Shown piece after piece: positions 24,510-37,800 of a DNA stretch of 64,000 nt (position 1 is its first letter; each line of letters starts with the position of its first letter). Source of the DNA: Chromobotia macracanthus. Lineage: Eukaryota; Chordata; Actinopteri; Cypriniformes; Botiidae. The notes under the pieces were generated by a model. That model was not told the origin of the DNA. It saw nothing but the letters and a program-made list of their open reading frames with translations, and did not search any database. Made by a program: the position numbers and the translations under genes. The stretch lies in assembly GCA_036877525.1 (NCBI GenBank), contig JAZGTH010000101.1, positions 1,946,001-2,010,000 of the forward strand. The letters are read 5' to 3'.

Positions 24510-26908
24510 TACCATGAGAAGCAGTTGTACTTTAGTGTGGGTTTAATCAAACTTTGACAAATAAAGGAAGCAAGATGCATTAGGCACCATGTCAGCTTTC
24601 CACCTACCTTATTTTCTATTGTAAACCTTTGAGAATATTGTTTTTGATCTATAAAAATCCCCCTGAACGAACAATAGGCATGTGAGCACCTTCTTCCATT
24701 TCCTAATTCTCTTGCTGAACCATCTGTGGGACTGACTTTACATGCCTCTATGACCTCTGTGCTTCATTTTGGCATTAAAATAATATTTTTTTGGATACAC
24801 ATCTGCCAATTCATGTGCTTTTTCTAACACAGCTTTTAGGAGGGCGGTTCACAGCTCAATGCATACTTATAACGGGAATCTTTTACAAGAGTAAGACTTA
24901 CAATAAGTTAATCCTGTCATTTTCCTTACAATTTGTTCCAACGTTACACCCTGTTACTGCAAAGAAAAGAAACAGGAGAGAGATGTTCACAGAGGCTCTG
25001 AATGACAGAAGTAATGTTGGTCTTCACAAGATTGTAGGTGCATGTTGAAACAGAAACTTTGAGTCTATCGAATCCGGTTTATTAGAGTTTCACAGAATAA
25101 AAAGTCTGAGAGGTTATATCATCCTGGACTTTCTAAAGGTTCTTTAACAGTTCTTTACAGGTTTACCAAAACATTTTTAGCAATACAGTTGGAGGATTCC
25201 TGGAAGGAATCTGTCCTGAAGACTTTAGGATCCTGAGGATTATACTTTTTTCCAAGTATAATCCAACACGCGTGACTTGAATTTTAAAGTAACCTGAAAG
25301 ACAATTTTCTTCAGGTGTGTTTGATTAGGGTGAAAGCTAAACTCTACAGGTCAGTGGCCCAGGACCAGAGTGGAATAGCCCTGCTATTTAGGGTTCTTGA
25401 GTTCCCATATGGTTCTTTGGGGATGATCAAACGTCTTGCAAGAAACCAACCAGTGTGTTGATTTGTGTTCTTTAAAGCACCAGTACTAAAGAATAAGGTT
25501 TCCTTTGTAGAGCTTTTATGGAATCAGACTTAAAACTCTTTTGGTTTTAATTGAAACTATTATTTTATACAGACAGAAGGTAGCTATCTAAGGCTGGCTC
25601 TTGTAGCTTTGTTTTTCTGTGTATAACACTCTCAGCATCAGGGATACAGAACCATATGTCATTTGCTAAATGCATTGCAGATGAGTTTTATAGCCATTAG
25701 TTATGGTATCTGTTGTCCAATGTTAAAAACAAATGAGGTTTCTTTGTTTTATAACTTGAACAAGATTTCATTCATTACGTCATTATCAATGAAAGATGGA
25801 GGAGATGTAAAATCGGAAAAGCTAAATCAGTCCCTTTAAAATATGAACATGGGAACTTGCTTAGTTAAATCAAAATTGCAAAATCCATCCTACAATGTAC
25901 TATTTATGAGCCAAGATGAAAAAATAACCAGTTTACCCTTCTTCAGCAATAAATATAATGATAAAAATTGTGAACAGAGCAGATGCGATAGACTGTTCCC
26001 TGATGACTTCAGTAATTTTCGTGTTTTAGTTATAAACAAAGAGAAGTACGACCAAAAATTTGGTGTTGGTTCCAGTGCTTGGCCCTTACAAACATTAAAT
26101 AACATCAGCCAATCAAATCATATCCACTTCCAGAGTCGTCCATTGTTGGAGGTTCTCAGAGGATGCTGGTGCTGTTTTTCCTACTTGAGAGCTCTAATAC
26201 AGTCATTGGAGCCCATGTTTACTCAGTATATGCACATACATAGACACACCTGTCACAATAAAACACAAAAATGTTTTATATGTTGAACTGCTCAAGTCTG
26301 ATTTGTCAGTATGATTTCATCCATATTGTCTGCTTTGTTAATTAACATACCGAAAGGGAACTTCCATTTCCAACAAATTTAGAAGCTTTGCTTTTGTTTT
26401 CTATATTTATAGTTACTTACTATTGTGAAAAACTCCTTCTTTCAGTCCATCTGTTTTTTCCCTTGTGATATGTGAATGCACAACCTCACGATTCTCCTTC
26501 CAAACTTATATTGAACACAGATCTGCTGTGTTTAACAAACATTATCACATGCTTTCACACATGTGCACCCTGAGACGACAGCCTGGCTAGAATAGTGCAG
26601 TAAGTCTTTTGTATAAGAATGCCTTCAAAAACAGCCATATTTAGTTCTTTCCAGCTCTTTTCAACAGAAGTAATCTAGTGTTGCAATGAAGGCCAGAGAA
26701 AGAGCGAATGGAAAAAAGAAAGAAAAACTGAAAACCCTAATAAGGGTGATCTAAGACTGAACTAATTTGATTGAGTAAACTCGTTCCCTCAATTTAATTG
26801 AGTAATGGAGTCTCCCAAACTTGCATATTTAAGTTTACTTAACTTGATGTAGACTGTAAACTTAAAAATGTTAAGTTCAAAGAACTTAACACTAATGTAC
26901 TTAAATTA

Positions 26909-27160
26909 CACTGTAAATAAAACTTTGCTGTCTTAAGTTTTTAAGTTTAAACAACTTGGCTATACAAGTAATTTCAATTTAATATTTTAAATTCTGACTG
27001 GTATAACTTAAAAAAAATAGGTTAAGCAATTTTCCAACTATTTCTTACAAGTTACCTCAACTCCACACCAGTCGAGATTACAAAGAGTAAGTTGAAATGA
27101 CTTATGAAACCAAAGTGATTAAACTTAAAAATTTAAGGCAGTAAAGTTTTTTTTACAGTG
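26909..27160 (+). mobile_element. MITE family 1, copy B (complete, 252 bp)
   Basis: Starts CACTGTAAATAAAACTTTGC and ends with the near reverse complement, giving imperfect terminal inverted repeats of about 40 bp. It is flanked by TA on both sides, which would fit a Tc1/mariner-type TA target (inference). It has no coding capacity. Confidence 0.85.
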
Positions 27161-27198
27161 TATTAAGTTCACATAATTTGATGTTAATCTGATGTATG

Positions 27199-27517
27199 CA
27201 CTGTAAAAAAAAACTTTACTGCCTTAAATTTTTAAGTTTAAGGCACTTTGGTTTCATAAGTCATTTCAACTTACTCTTTGTAATCTCGACTGGTCTAGAG
27301 TTGCTGTAAAATAAATAGTTGAAAAATTGCTTAACCTATTTTTTTAAGTTATACCAGTCAGGATTTAAATATTACCTTGAAATGACTTGTATAGCCAAGT
27401 TGATTAAACTTAAAAAATAATTTGTAATATAATAATAATTTGTAAATAATAAATTGAAATTACTTTAAAAGCTCAGCTGATAAACTTAAAAATTTAAGGC
27501 AGCAGTTTTTTATAGTG
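27199..27517 (-). mobile_element. MITE family 1, copy C (inverted relative to copy B)
   Basis: Begins CACTGTAAAAAAAAACTTTA and follows the reverse complement of copy B nearly throughout. It carries an AT-rich insertion around 27420-27480 and ends '...tatagtg'. Only 38 bp separate it from copy B. Confidence 0.85.
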
Positions 27518-28182
27518 TACATTTACAAGTGGATATCGTATTCTGCTGCTAGAGGCAAGATGAACAGAAGGTTTTTTAATATATGTAGGAAAGAATATCA
27601 GAGCATTAGGCTCTGATATTTTGCACTCTGATATATTGCACTTGAAGACAATATATTAGCATTTTACAGTCAAGGAAACATGTTTGTGAAATTTGTGAAA
27701 ATTCTACAAATTATTATTCACGATTTTAAGTTCACAACACTTGAAATCTTAAGTTTATGGATTTTGAAGGTAAATAAGTTATAGTAACTCATATTTTTTA
27801 GTTATGGGGCCAAAATGCAATACTAATGTTGAAACAGTATTGTTTAGTCAAGATTACTTGACTGTTTAAGTAAAGACAACATTAGGGTTTACAGTGAAGA
27901 AACAGATACATTTATGGTGAGCCATGTAGAATCTGAATTGAATGAAGCAGACGAAACCGGAAACAATTTAAATTTAAGGATTTGGAATATTTTAAGAAAA
28001 TGGAATTATATTCCAAGAAAAAGCCAAAATCTATAATGGCAAATAATGCAATGGTGACCCCTTGGATAGTAGAAAACTACAGTAAACTACAGAAAACTTC
28101 AGTATGTATTTGGCAGAAATTAGATTTAGTTCTTGAGCACTCCATGCAGAAATGTCAAATGTGTGAAGAAGCACTGTGTGTA

Positions 28183-28378
28183 CACTGTGAAAAAAAACCT
28201 TGCTGCCTAAAATCTTTATGTTTAATCAACGTGATTATACAAGTAATTTCAACTTAATATTTTAAATCCTGACTGGTATAACAAAATAGGTTAAGCAATT
28301 TTTCAACTATAAGTTACCTCATCTCCACACCAGTCAATATTATAAAGAGTAAGCTGAAATGACTTCAGCAAAACTTTA
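28183..28378 (+). mobile_element. MITE family 1, copy D (3'-truncated)
   Basis: Starts CACTGTGAAAAAAAACCTTG after TA and follows copy B through 'aagctgaaatgacttc'. The right terminal repeat is missing. Confidence 0.75.
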
Positions 28379-29736
28379 TGCACACTACATATAGTATGAA
28401 AAAGGAAAGAAAATTAATCATTGCAAAATCTATTGTGTCATTCTTCATGCTGGTTATACTTAAAGTCACTCTGTGCGCTTGCTCATTTATTTTTCTGTGT
28501 TGCTGTGATCATTTTTAGGTGAGCTCATTATAATTCCTCTCAGTGCTCCGTTCTGTTACACCATTGTTTGTTTGCATTACCTGTAACCAATTACTGGATT
28601 TACTTGGTATTTTAAAGGTCTCTGTTTTGTAAAAATGAATTTTTGCTAGAAGTGTATCACCATTTTGAAAATAACCTACTTAAGGATTTATATCAAACAT
28701 TTTGCTTGTTAAAAAGGTCACACAAACTAAAATGGCAACATGAATCATCTACTGAGTTGAAGAAAATAAACAATATCATGTCAGCATTAATAAGCATATT
28801 TAAATAATGTAATTTTCATATAATCAAGCATGACCACAGTTATTTTCAATGATCCAGCCAGTCATAATAGAGCAAATAAGTAAATCTGTTTTAAGCAACT
28901 GTGGTTTTGAGTTAAATTTGAATGATTTACTGTACTTGATATATTACTGTACTTCTGTAATAAATTGTGGTTTTAGCTGCCTTTAACCCCAGAAAAATGG
29001 TTTGTCATGGCCTGTTAAACAGCTGCTTCTGTCCGCAGAAACACAAATATGTTGGAGTGTTAGTCAAAGTCTCTGTTACGTTTATAGTCTGTCAGCGTCT
29101 TGATTCAGCAGTAGAAATTCAGGAATCCAAAACTGGATCCCCACTGTAAATTTTCGTAGAACCGCATCAGAACACATGCTCAGCACACAGTCATTTGCAA
29201 ACATTTACAGTATACACAATATTACATTGTGGATCACTGGTCACTCTTTTTAACTCATGAATCCAGTTGTGCTTGGCAGTTGGCAAGGACTGTCTTCAAT
29301 CTTTAGCACACTTTAGAGAATCTTTGGACTTTGAAGTGCATACTAAAAGTGTTATAGGACAAAATGTGAACTTCATCCTGCTCTGACACGCTGTATTCAC
29401 TCAGTGGAGTAATACAATTTCATTTGATGTACATAAACAGGTGAAAGTGTTAGTGAAAGATGTTACTTAGCCTTATAAACAGTCTGACTTCATAGCAAGC
29501 TAATAGTAAGTATAAAAGTCAAGAAATAAAACTCATAACAGCTCTTTTTTTCATCACTAATGATACCTGAGGACTGAATCATTATTCTGCAGCTAAACAA
29601 AGCCTGGAAAGTTAATAGCCAATAGATATAATCACTGTTCTTATAACACAACCGCTTTTAATGCTCAGTCTAACCCATCTTAAATACTGGGTCATTTCTG
29701 GTAAAAAGACATTTACACCAGGGTACTTATGAGAGA

Positions 29737-29776
29737 CTCTCTCTCCCTCCCTCTCTTTCTCTCTCTCTCTCTGTCT
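29737..29776. repeat. (CT)n-rich pyrimidine tract
   Basis: Imperfect CT/CCT microsatellite of about 40 nt. Confidence 0.8.
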
Positions 29777-30101
29777 CAATGAGCATGTTAGCACATGTGG
29801 CAATAAATGACCTTACATATTTAGAAGAGTTACTAAGAAAGATACATGATTTACATTATGTAGGATAATTTTATGTAGAAAACAGTAAATCACAAAAAAA
29901 TGTCCCCACTACAACCTTAGGTGTGCATTAGTGTCCAACAGCTGAACAGTTATCAGGGTCCTGGCATGACTGACAACAGTCTGCTATTGTTTTTCCATAC
30001 TTCTACAAGAGTAATGAAGCAAATAAATGTTTATAAAATTACAAAAAATACAAAAAATAGTCATTTGTATTATACACAAATCTTAATCATCCAAAAAACA
30101 T

Positions 30102-31670
30102 TCATTCCTTTTTCAGTTTTCTCCTACAGCAGATTCTTTGACACACATATTTGATGATCACAACTGTGGTCAACACAAACACAGTAAAAACAGACAACAG
30201 AACCAGAAGCACATCCACAGCATGGTAAGAGTACCATGGCATCTTGTAGGACTCAGAGCGTAAGTGTGAAGCACCTTTATGTCTGATCACATGCTCAATC
30301 CAGAAGGCGGCTGTGTCTAAAGGCCTCATGGGTTGGTCCTTGTGCAGCCTGGAGATCCTCTGCATGTTTGCTCTGTAAGAGGAATTGCTAATCAGTTCCT
30401 GGAGGGCTTGTCTAAAAGTATGACCATTTATGTCTGACAACCTGAGAATTATCCCTCCTCCTTTTTTTTGAATGCGAAGTAAGTTGTCAAACTGGTCGAA
30501 GAACAAAGGGATGCCCAGAATCGGAACTCCATGGTATATTGCCTCCTGCACTCCATTGGTTCCTCCATGTGTCACAAAGGCCTTGGTTTTGGAATGTCCC
30601 AGAAGGTCATTCTGTGGCATCCATTCTACTATAAGAGTGTTGTTGCCAACAGTGGCTGGACGAGGTCCTCGATTTCTCCAGATGACTTTTTGTGGTAAAC
30701 TTGCAAACGCATCAGCAATTGCATTTGTCATATCCATAGGCAGGCTTTTAACCAGCGTTCCCAGAGACATAATTACCAAACCGTGGTCCCCTGAGTTCTG
30801 CACAAAGTCTTCCAGGTCTTCTGGAAGGGGCTTGGAAGGTTTGCACTGAAATCCACCCATGTACACAACGTTTGGCATGGTGGGTCTCGGAAATTCAAAA
30901 ACAAAGTCGACTCTCATGAGCCAAATATCAGCAGCTTGCGTAAGGCTGAAAATGTCCTCCTTTACATCCAAGTACTTATCAATCAGAACATCATAATGTG
31001 GACTGGCAACAAATCTATTCTGGAAAATAACAAAGCTGTAAAATAAAAGATTTTTAACTCTTTGAGTAAAACTCATTTTATCTGTATGGCCAGTGCCTGG
31101 TAAAGGTATGTAAGACATGGGGGATGGAGCTATAGTAAAATGTCCTTCGCCGCTGGTGGTCCATCGCACATTGAGAACAAGAGGAAGTTTCAGATAGTGT
31201 GCCAAAACCACACCACCTGCCATGGCGGGATCTGTGAGGACCAGGTCGTACTGCTCATCCTGGAGTCTTTTCACAAGCATCTTGTCTTCAAAGATGAATG
31301 ACACTGTATTACATGCTAAATGATGTGCTTTTGACAGCATGGAGAACAAATCTGCTTGAAGCTTCAAGAAGGACAATCCAGAAGATTCGCCTCTTTCTAT
31401 CTCTATGGTTTTCCTTACATACACATCCCAGAAGTTTTCAGATTCACTCAGTTCATCTGCAACTGTGATGGAAGAGTAGAAAGGGGAGTTTTCCATGATG
31501 TACCAACTGTATTTGGGACGGATGACAGTGATGCTGTGACCCCTGGTGTGCAGCTCCTCTACCAGAACTTTCATATTGACCCAGTGACTCCCATCGAGAG
31601 GATACACCAGGACTTTCCCCCCACTGCAGCTCAGAGTGAAAACAGACAAACTCCAAAATAATCCAATCAT
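30102..31670 (-). CDS. UDP-glucuronosyltransferase-like protein (UGT5-type), single coding exon, 522 aa
   Basis: Transfers a sugar from a UDP-sugar to small lipophilic acceptors on the lumenal side of the ER (family knowledge). The reading frame is intact from ATG at 31670 to TGA at 30102. Residues 1-17 form a hydrophobic signal peptide. The acceptor-side catalytic pair is present: His29 in DGSHW and Asp147 in LVLTDP. The UGT signature follows, with WMPQ at 350-353, THGGTN at 367-372 and FFDQ at 390-393. A single membrane helix lies near residues 485-506, and the short basic tail ends KLKKE, a KXKXX-type ER-retrieval motif. About 520 aa is the normal family length. One coding exon argues for the fish UGT5 group rather than multi-exon UGT1/UGT2; the subfamily is inference. 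An acceptor-like 'ttttccag' about 18-25 nt upstream of the ATG suggests a separate untranslated first exon. It is divergent to scaf4, with about 3.2 kb between the start codons. Confidence 0.93.
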   Translation of the reverse strand: MIGLFWSLSVFTLSCSGGKVLVYPLDGSHWVNMKVLVEELHTRGHSITVIRPKYSWYIMENSPFYSSITVADELSESENFWDVYVRKTIEIERGESSGLSFLKLQADLFSMLSKAHHLACNTVSFIFEDKMLVKRLQDEQYDLVLTDPAMAGGVVLAHYLKLPLVLNVRWTTSGEGHFTIAPSPMSYIPLPGTGHTDKMSFTQRVKNLLFYSFVIFQNRFVASPHYDVLIDKYLDVKEDIFSLTQAADIWLMRVDFVFEFPRPTMPNVVYMGGFQCKPSKPLPEDLEDFVQNSGDHGLVIMSLGTLVKSLPMDMTNAIADAFASLPQKVIWRNRGPRPATVGNNTLIVEWMPQNDLLGHSKTKAFVTHGGTNGVQEAIYHGVPILGIPLFFDQFDNLLRIQKKGGGIILRLSDINGHTFRQALQELISNSSYRANMQRISRLHKDQPMRPLDTAAFWIEHVIRHKGASHLRSESYKMPWYSYHAVDVLLVLLSVFTVFVLTTVVIIKYVCQRICCRRKLKKE

Positions 31671-31689
31671 GATGAAAGGTCTCTGTCTG

Positions 31690-34640
31690 GAAAATTACAT
31701 CATTGTACCTTATTAAAAAATTATATTTTTAATTAAATACTACATAATAATACTACATACATCCAAGCATACATGAACTATTTAGACATTTAAAACAAAA
31801 CAAGACTTTTAAACAATTTAAAACATTATTACTTATTACTATACAAATGACCACAGCTAACATGGCTAAAAACTAGTTACTGACTGACAAATTTCTTAAT
31901 TTAATTGTTGATGAAAAATGGAAAAATGAAAATGCACAGACCACCACGTGTGAAGAAATTCCATCTTCTTTTATCTGAGCCAATGAGTTCAGATTTCATC
32001 CTTATCCAAGACTTTGCAAAGTCCAGATGTATTACAAACAGTCACATAAATAATTGACAGGCAAACACTGCACATTAACATGCATGACACAGATTCACAT
32101 TGATAGACACTTTCACTCACTGGAAGCCTCTGCTAAATAAAATGAAGATGTGATCCACACCTTGGCTGAACATTTGTTCCAGCTGATATATGGTAAATGG
32201 AACTCGTTTGCCAGAAATTCTTTTCTTGATTGTCATTTAGCTTCAGGCGACACACACAGAGCTGAGACAGTAAGAGTTTGTGCCATCTGGCTGCCATTTT
32301 GTATAGTATCATCTAAGGTAAATTATTCCTCTATAACCACAAGCTAATGCAGTATGTATGTATGCAGACATCCAGACACACACATTGTGTACTGTGCATA
32401 CACGTATACATATTCAGACTGCACACTTAATATTTTTAATATTTTTTGCTGTAGTGAGGTAAGGACCTATTTTTTATTTATTTTTTGATCTGGACTATTT
32501 TTTAAAGAACATGTACTATATGTCTGAAAAATGGCTAAACACAGAGCCCCCAAACTCCAAGTAAATGGAAGGCATTCACAAGGGCACTGCAAAATAAATC
32601 TAAAAGCAGGTCACCAATGACAACCAATTCACAAAGAAGGGATACAGACTCTTACAAGGCTATTTTAAAGGCGCTACTTCACATCACAACGTGAAAATTG
32701 TGTTTGCACCTGTTTCCCAAGCTGTCAACAGAATTAGATATTTGTGGGAGAAATTTCTCAAAAGAGTATCAAGGCATTAAAACATGGTAGATTACTTAGA
32801 CAAGCCATTGTAATATGAAGAACCTTCTTGTGCAATGAGACATAACCACGTTTTGTCCCTCAAGGGCTGCATTCACTCACCCACTGGCAAAGTTTTTCTT
32901 TTCCCAATCAGTTTAATATCATCCTTTAAAAAACTGCAGCCAAATACAAAGACAGTAACAGCACAGTGGTTTTATTATGTGATATTTCACAATGTCTTTG
33001 TGTTAGCTGGTCACTACAGCATGCGATACAAACCACTGAAAAAATATGGACACAATAGCTGTGAACGGTCCAAACAGTGAGAAGCAGGAATTCATAATGT
33101 TGGTTCCATGTGCTATGACCCTCTAAAGAGTCACGAGGAAACAAATCATCCAGAAATACAATTTCCATGCATGATCGTGTACAAAATGTTTTCATGTGTT
33201 TTCATCTAGTTTTTTTAAATATATGCTGGTGGATTTTTATGGCTTTTTTTGCTTGTTTTCTCATGCTTGGCTGCATGATGTCACTCTTGGATTAGAGCCA
33301 TTTGTTTGACACGAGGATCTGTGTATGGAGCAGAACCGTGGAACATCAATCAAAAGCGCATGCCTACAGAAAAATACTCCTATATTTGTCTTTGAGCATA
33401 AAAATGGAATTTCAAAGGACCTAATAAACGTTTTACTTACAGACATGTTCATCATACATTGACCTTACTGCAACATGTTAAACCAACATTTGACAAATCA
33501 CGCATTCAAACCTGTTTAGCGTTACGTTTTGACTCCTAAACTGAGGAATAATCATTTCTTAAATCATGACCTGCACATGCAAAATGCCCAAAACAAATAA
33601 ATTCAAATCTTAGATAAACAAACAAATAAATAAATAAATGTCATATTGGACATGACTCATCTTAAAATGTTATGACGTTTGTAACAAAACGATGTATTCT
33701 GTTAGCATTACAGCCTTGTGAAGGTGTAAATACAGTTGAGAGTGTGTTTGAAGTCTCTAACTTAGTTTGTGTCAATTTTAAAATGTCTGGAGACCTCCAG
33801 TGATGTCAATAAACAGAGATCATATTGGAACATTTCTATATACACGATCCAGAGGGTCAGGGGAAGTCCCTGAGCAGAAGCGACTTCATGCCAGGAACAC
33901 TTTGATACCTTCAACGCTTCCTAATCTTTTTTTGATCTGCAGAAACAGGATCAGCTGTTTCCCATCAGAGACCTGCGGCGCTGTAAGTGATTGCAGTTGT
34001 TGTAAAGGAGGGACTGAATCATCAGTTTTATTCATACTGCAAAAATCTGGAAGTGGCCGCTCACCAGGCAACCTCCAGGATTTAGAACAATAATTAAAGC
34101 CTGCAGGATTTATTAAACATTGTGTAGTACATTCAGTCAATTATTTAATAGTTTGGTTTTAAAACTGATGTTTATCACTTACAAGTGTATAGAGCTCAGG
34201 CAGATTTTCTAACTTGGCATGCCCTCTGAAAGACTTAGATATAAGTCTTAGATAGATATAAATATATATAAGTCTTATAGATATAAGTCTTATAGATATA
34301 AATGAGAAACGACTGTTTGTGGGGTGACCCCTTCCCGCAGTGCTTTTCAAGGGTGCAAAAACGCTGTCTGGAATTTGCCTTTACTGTCTCTGTAGTGTGT
34401 ATTCTCTACTTTGAAAACTCACTGTCATTTTCCTTAAGTTAATACTAAAGTTAAATATGATCTATGGCACCATGAACCATCAAAGGCTATAACAGGGTGT
34501 ATAATATTTTATTACACTTTTTTTAATTTGTTTTGTAGTTGTCTGTATTTGTCAGTACATTGTGTTGACTTGACAGCATAAGATTTACATCTGAGCTTTA
34601 TTTATTCGTGTTATTTCAAAGACTGAAAAGAAAGTACGCA
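31690..34640. other. Intergenic region between the UGT and scaf4
   Basis: AT-rich, with no convincing coding exon. It should hold the UGT promoter and any untranslated UGT exon, but no core promoter motif can be assigned with confidence. Confidence 0.5.
34228..34305. repeat. Short tandem repeat, unit about 20 bp
   Basis: Repeated 'ataagtcttatagatata' variants interrupted by AT-rich spacers. Confidence 0.7.
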
Positions 34641-34695
34641 GCGATTGCTCGTCACTTTATTTAATCGATTTCTCTACTTTTTATATATACCTTCA

Positions 34696-34709
34696 CCGCC
34701 ACCTAGTGG
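34696..34709 (-). promoter_or_regulatory. Candidate CTCF site at the scaf4 promoter
   Basis: The minus strand reads CCACTAGGTGGCGG, a match to the CTCF core CCASYAGRKGGC. It lies about 190 bp upstream of the scaf4 start codon, in a locally GC-rich stretch (34690-34890) that is probably the scaf4 promoter. Occupancy is untested. Confidence 0.5.
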
Positions 34710-34891
34710 AGAAACGTCATAAGCGCAGCCTCTCAATCCCATCCTGCACCGCGATCGCCGCGCCGACTCCGAGTCCGAGCTGTCTGCTGCCAGCCAGGGG
34801 CGGACATGTTTGGGCGGCCTGCTAGAGGACAGTACCGCAAATATTTCTGATTTCACCAGAGAAACCAACGACAAAGCAGAGACGGAACATC

Positions 34892-37800
34892 ATGGATGCC
34901 GTCAACGCTTTTAATCACGAGGTTTGTGTGCGTTAAACACCCTAAAACGGCTGTAAGATCGCAGCTTGAGGAGCACAAGCTAACAGTGTCTTGCAATGGC
35001 TCATGTCAGAAAGAAGGCCTTGCTATTTAAAAACGCATCGGCATGGTGCCAAGCTGCATCTTATGTTGTCATACAGAGCTATTGTTTAAAAACGCATTTG
35101 GTCCTTTTAGTAAATGTTAGTCGATTTGCTCAGATCGGCTGTTTGGATGCTTTAATGGCCATGTCGACCAGTTAGCCTTCTAGCTTACTGTAATACACAC
35201 AGTTTAATCTGCAGTTTGCTCTTTGCATGTTAGTATGCCACCTTGATTATTTCCATTCCCCCATTTAAGACGTATAAAACATGTCCCTTACAAAGTGATA
35301 AGCAGACACAGCCAGGCTGTTTCGCTTACGTTGTATGTTTACAGTCTAACTGTATACAATGTAAGTACACGTTACCTTGTGCCATGCATCTCCAGCGTAA
35401 AATAGTTCAATCTGCGCAGAGCAACAACCTGTTAAACTGGAAACTAAATATAAGTTTACTGAAACATGAGATAAAGTGTCGTACCCGGAAATGCATGCTT
35501 GTCAAAAATGAATGGGAGTATATTCTACACTTTGGTGCACTTTATTCTTTAAGTTCTTGCATCGAAACAGTCGGCTAACTAACTACTGTAGTTTAACGTG
35601 ATCATTTTCCATCATATTTGTGACCACTGGCTTGAATAGACTGCTTGTTGTGGTTACTGTACCTTTAAGACTTTTGCATGCAAATGAGCTGTTATGATAA
35701 TCAGTGATTACAGAATAAGTGTTGATATGTTATCAACATGTTAATGAAATATTTAATATCATGTTTGTTGCCATTCTATTACATGTCTTGTTATGTGAAA
35801 CAATAGTTATATACTAGTCTGTTATATACAGTAGCTGTATAATGGACTATACAGTGAACTGTAGTGTATTGTGTGTAGTTTAATGGTTTGCAGTATATAA
35901 CTCAAAATTTGTTAACAGTGTTATAAATGATGCAAAAAGCCAACTGATAATGAATAATATGTCCGTTTGTTGACAAGAAAGAAGACTTTTAGATTTTGCT
36001 TATTGCATTGGAGTATATGTATTATGTTGTGAAACATATCCTTTACAAAAACTGTGATGGTGTCAGATGATAATACTGTTAGGTTTAAAACGCAGTAAAA
36101 TCATGGTAATGTTACTGTGCTTTTGTTAGTTATAATATTTTCCAAACCTTGAGGGTTGCTTTCACTCCTACAAAGCATTAAGCAGAAAGTTTTTCAACTT
36201 TCATTGAGAGATTATTACCGGCTGCTGATGACTATCATCACATTACCATAACATTACTGTATTCACTGCAGTTGTTCTCTCTGATGGACACCAAGCCTCC
36301 CATTTCGAGGGCAAAGATGATCTCTATCACCAAATCTGCCATAAAAGCCATTAAAGTAAGTGCAGCTTAAAATAATACTCAATAATAATAATAAAATGAT
36401 AATACCTAGTATGACTGATACTTGACGCTGATTTGGTAGTATTACAATACAGAGAGCTGCAGAGAAGGTGACTGCTTATGTGTGAGTGTTTGTGTAGATA
36501 CCTCTGAGGTTTTAAACTAATTCTGGATACTTTGACATAGGGCTGGGCCATTTAGCAAAAAAATAAAATCTAAATTTATTCAGAACGCTTGATGATTCAT
36601 TTTTTTTTTAAATGTTTTACTAGCCAAAATAAAATATAACTACAAGATTGAAATAACATTCTCTTCATTAGCGACTTTGAAAAGTTAAATTTTTGTATTA
36701 CAAAGTTATGATTGACAAGATATGAATGAAATTTCAAAGCAAACTTATAGAAAATACCACATCTTAACCAGTGTAAACATTCTGTTATCTCAGTCAACTC
36801 AACATGTCAAGCAAATTCTGCATTTTTGAAATTAAAAGCAGTAATTTCTACATAGTGCGCCCACGTGTGCACCATCTTGTGGTTGGGAAATATTGACTCT
36901 TGATTATTCTACCATTGCTATATTGACAATGTATCTAACTGGATGTGTGCAATAATAGTTTGCTTAAAAATTGCGACACCTTGATTAAAAAAATAAATAA
37001 AATCGTGTTAAAACATAAATTCTAATGAATCGGAAAAACCGCCCAGTTCTGCTTTAACACAAATTTAAAACCTTATTTAAACATTAGTCTTCTCATTTTT
37101 TCCCCAGTTATACAAGCACGTTGTCCAAATTGTTGAAAAGTTCATAAAAAAGGTATGTACTCAGTTACGTGATTCTCAGTGATCGCTGGTTTTTGCAGAA
37201 CCTCAGATTTTACTGAACACTGTTTGTTTTCCTCTTATCAGTGCAAGCCCGAGTACAAAGTTCCTGGGCTCTATGTGGTGGATTCCATTGTGAGACAGTC
37301 CAGACATCAGTTTGGAGCAGATAAAGATGTCTTTGGGCCCAGATTTACCAAAAATATCACAGGAACTTTCGAGAACCTGTGCTTGTGTTCCACAGAGGAC
37401 AGGGTGAGGAAACCGTGTCTTTTTTATAGCTGATGCTTCTATTGCCCTCATTGTGGTGGACAGGTTGAAATGATTAGAGTAGCTTCTCTCTGTTTCTGGA
37501 ACAATGCTTATGTGATGTTTCTCTTTTCAGAGTAAGATAGTGAGAGTGTTGAATTTGTGGCAGAAGAATGGCGTGTTTAAGATCGAGGTGATACAGCCGC
37601 TTTTGGACATGGCTGCTGGCTCCAGCAGCTCAGCAGGGATGGACAATGGCCCTGATGGAGGTAAACACCTTTCTGTTAGAAGATACAGTTTTTGATGTGT
37701 AAACGGTAACAGTGTTGCAACCTAAATAGCCTCAAGTGCTGTGAATAAGCTATGGCGAACGACCAATCGGCAGAAATATGCAGCTAATAATAAGCTACAA

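Larger units (their letters stand above)
12161..30101. other. Intergenic region (about 18 kb), no gene seen
   Basis: Open frames here are short, lack recognisable domains and are not connected by convincing splice sites. The longest (117 aa at 13612-13965; 147 aa at 25843-26286) look like chance ORFs. Content that can be supported is repetitive and is listed separately. Regulatory elements for periostin or the UGT may be present but cannot be recognised by eye. Confidence 0.6.

Noticed and set aside
25843..26286. 147-residue ORF
   Set aside because: No domain, no paralogue recognised, biased low-information composition and no supporting splice context. Likely chance.
30472..30849. 125-residue plus-strand ORF
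   Set aside because: Antisense shadow of the UGT coding exon.
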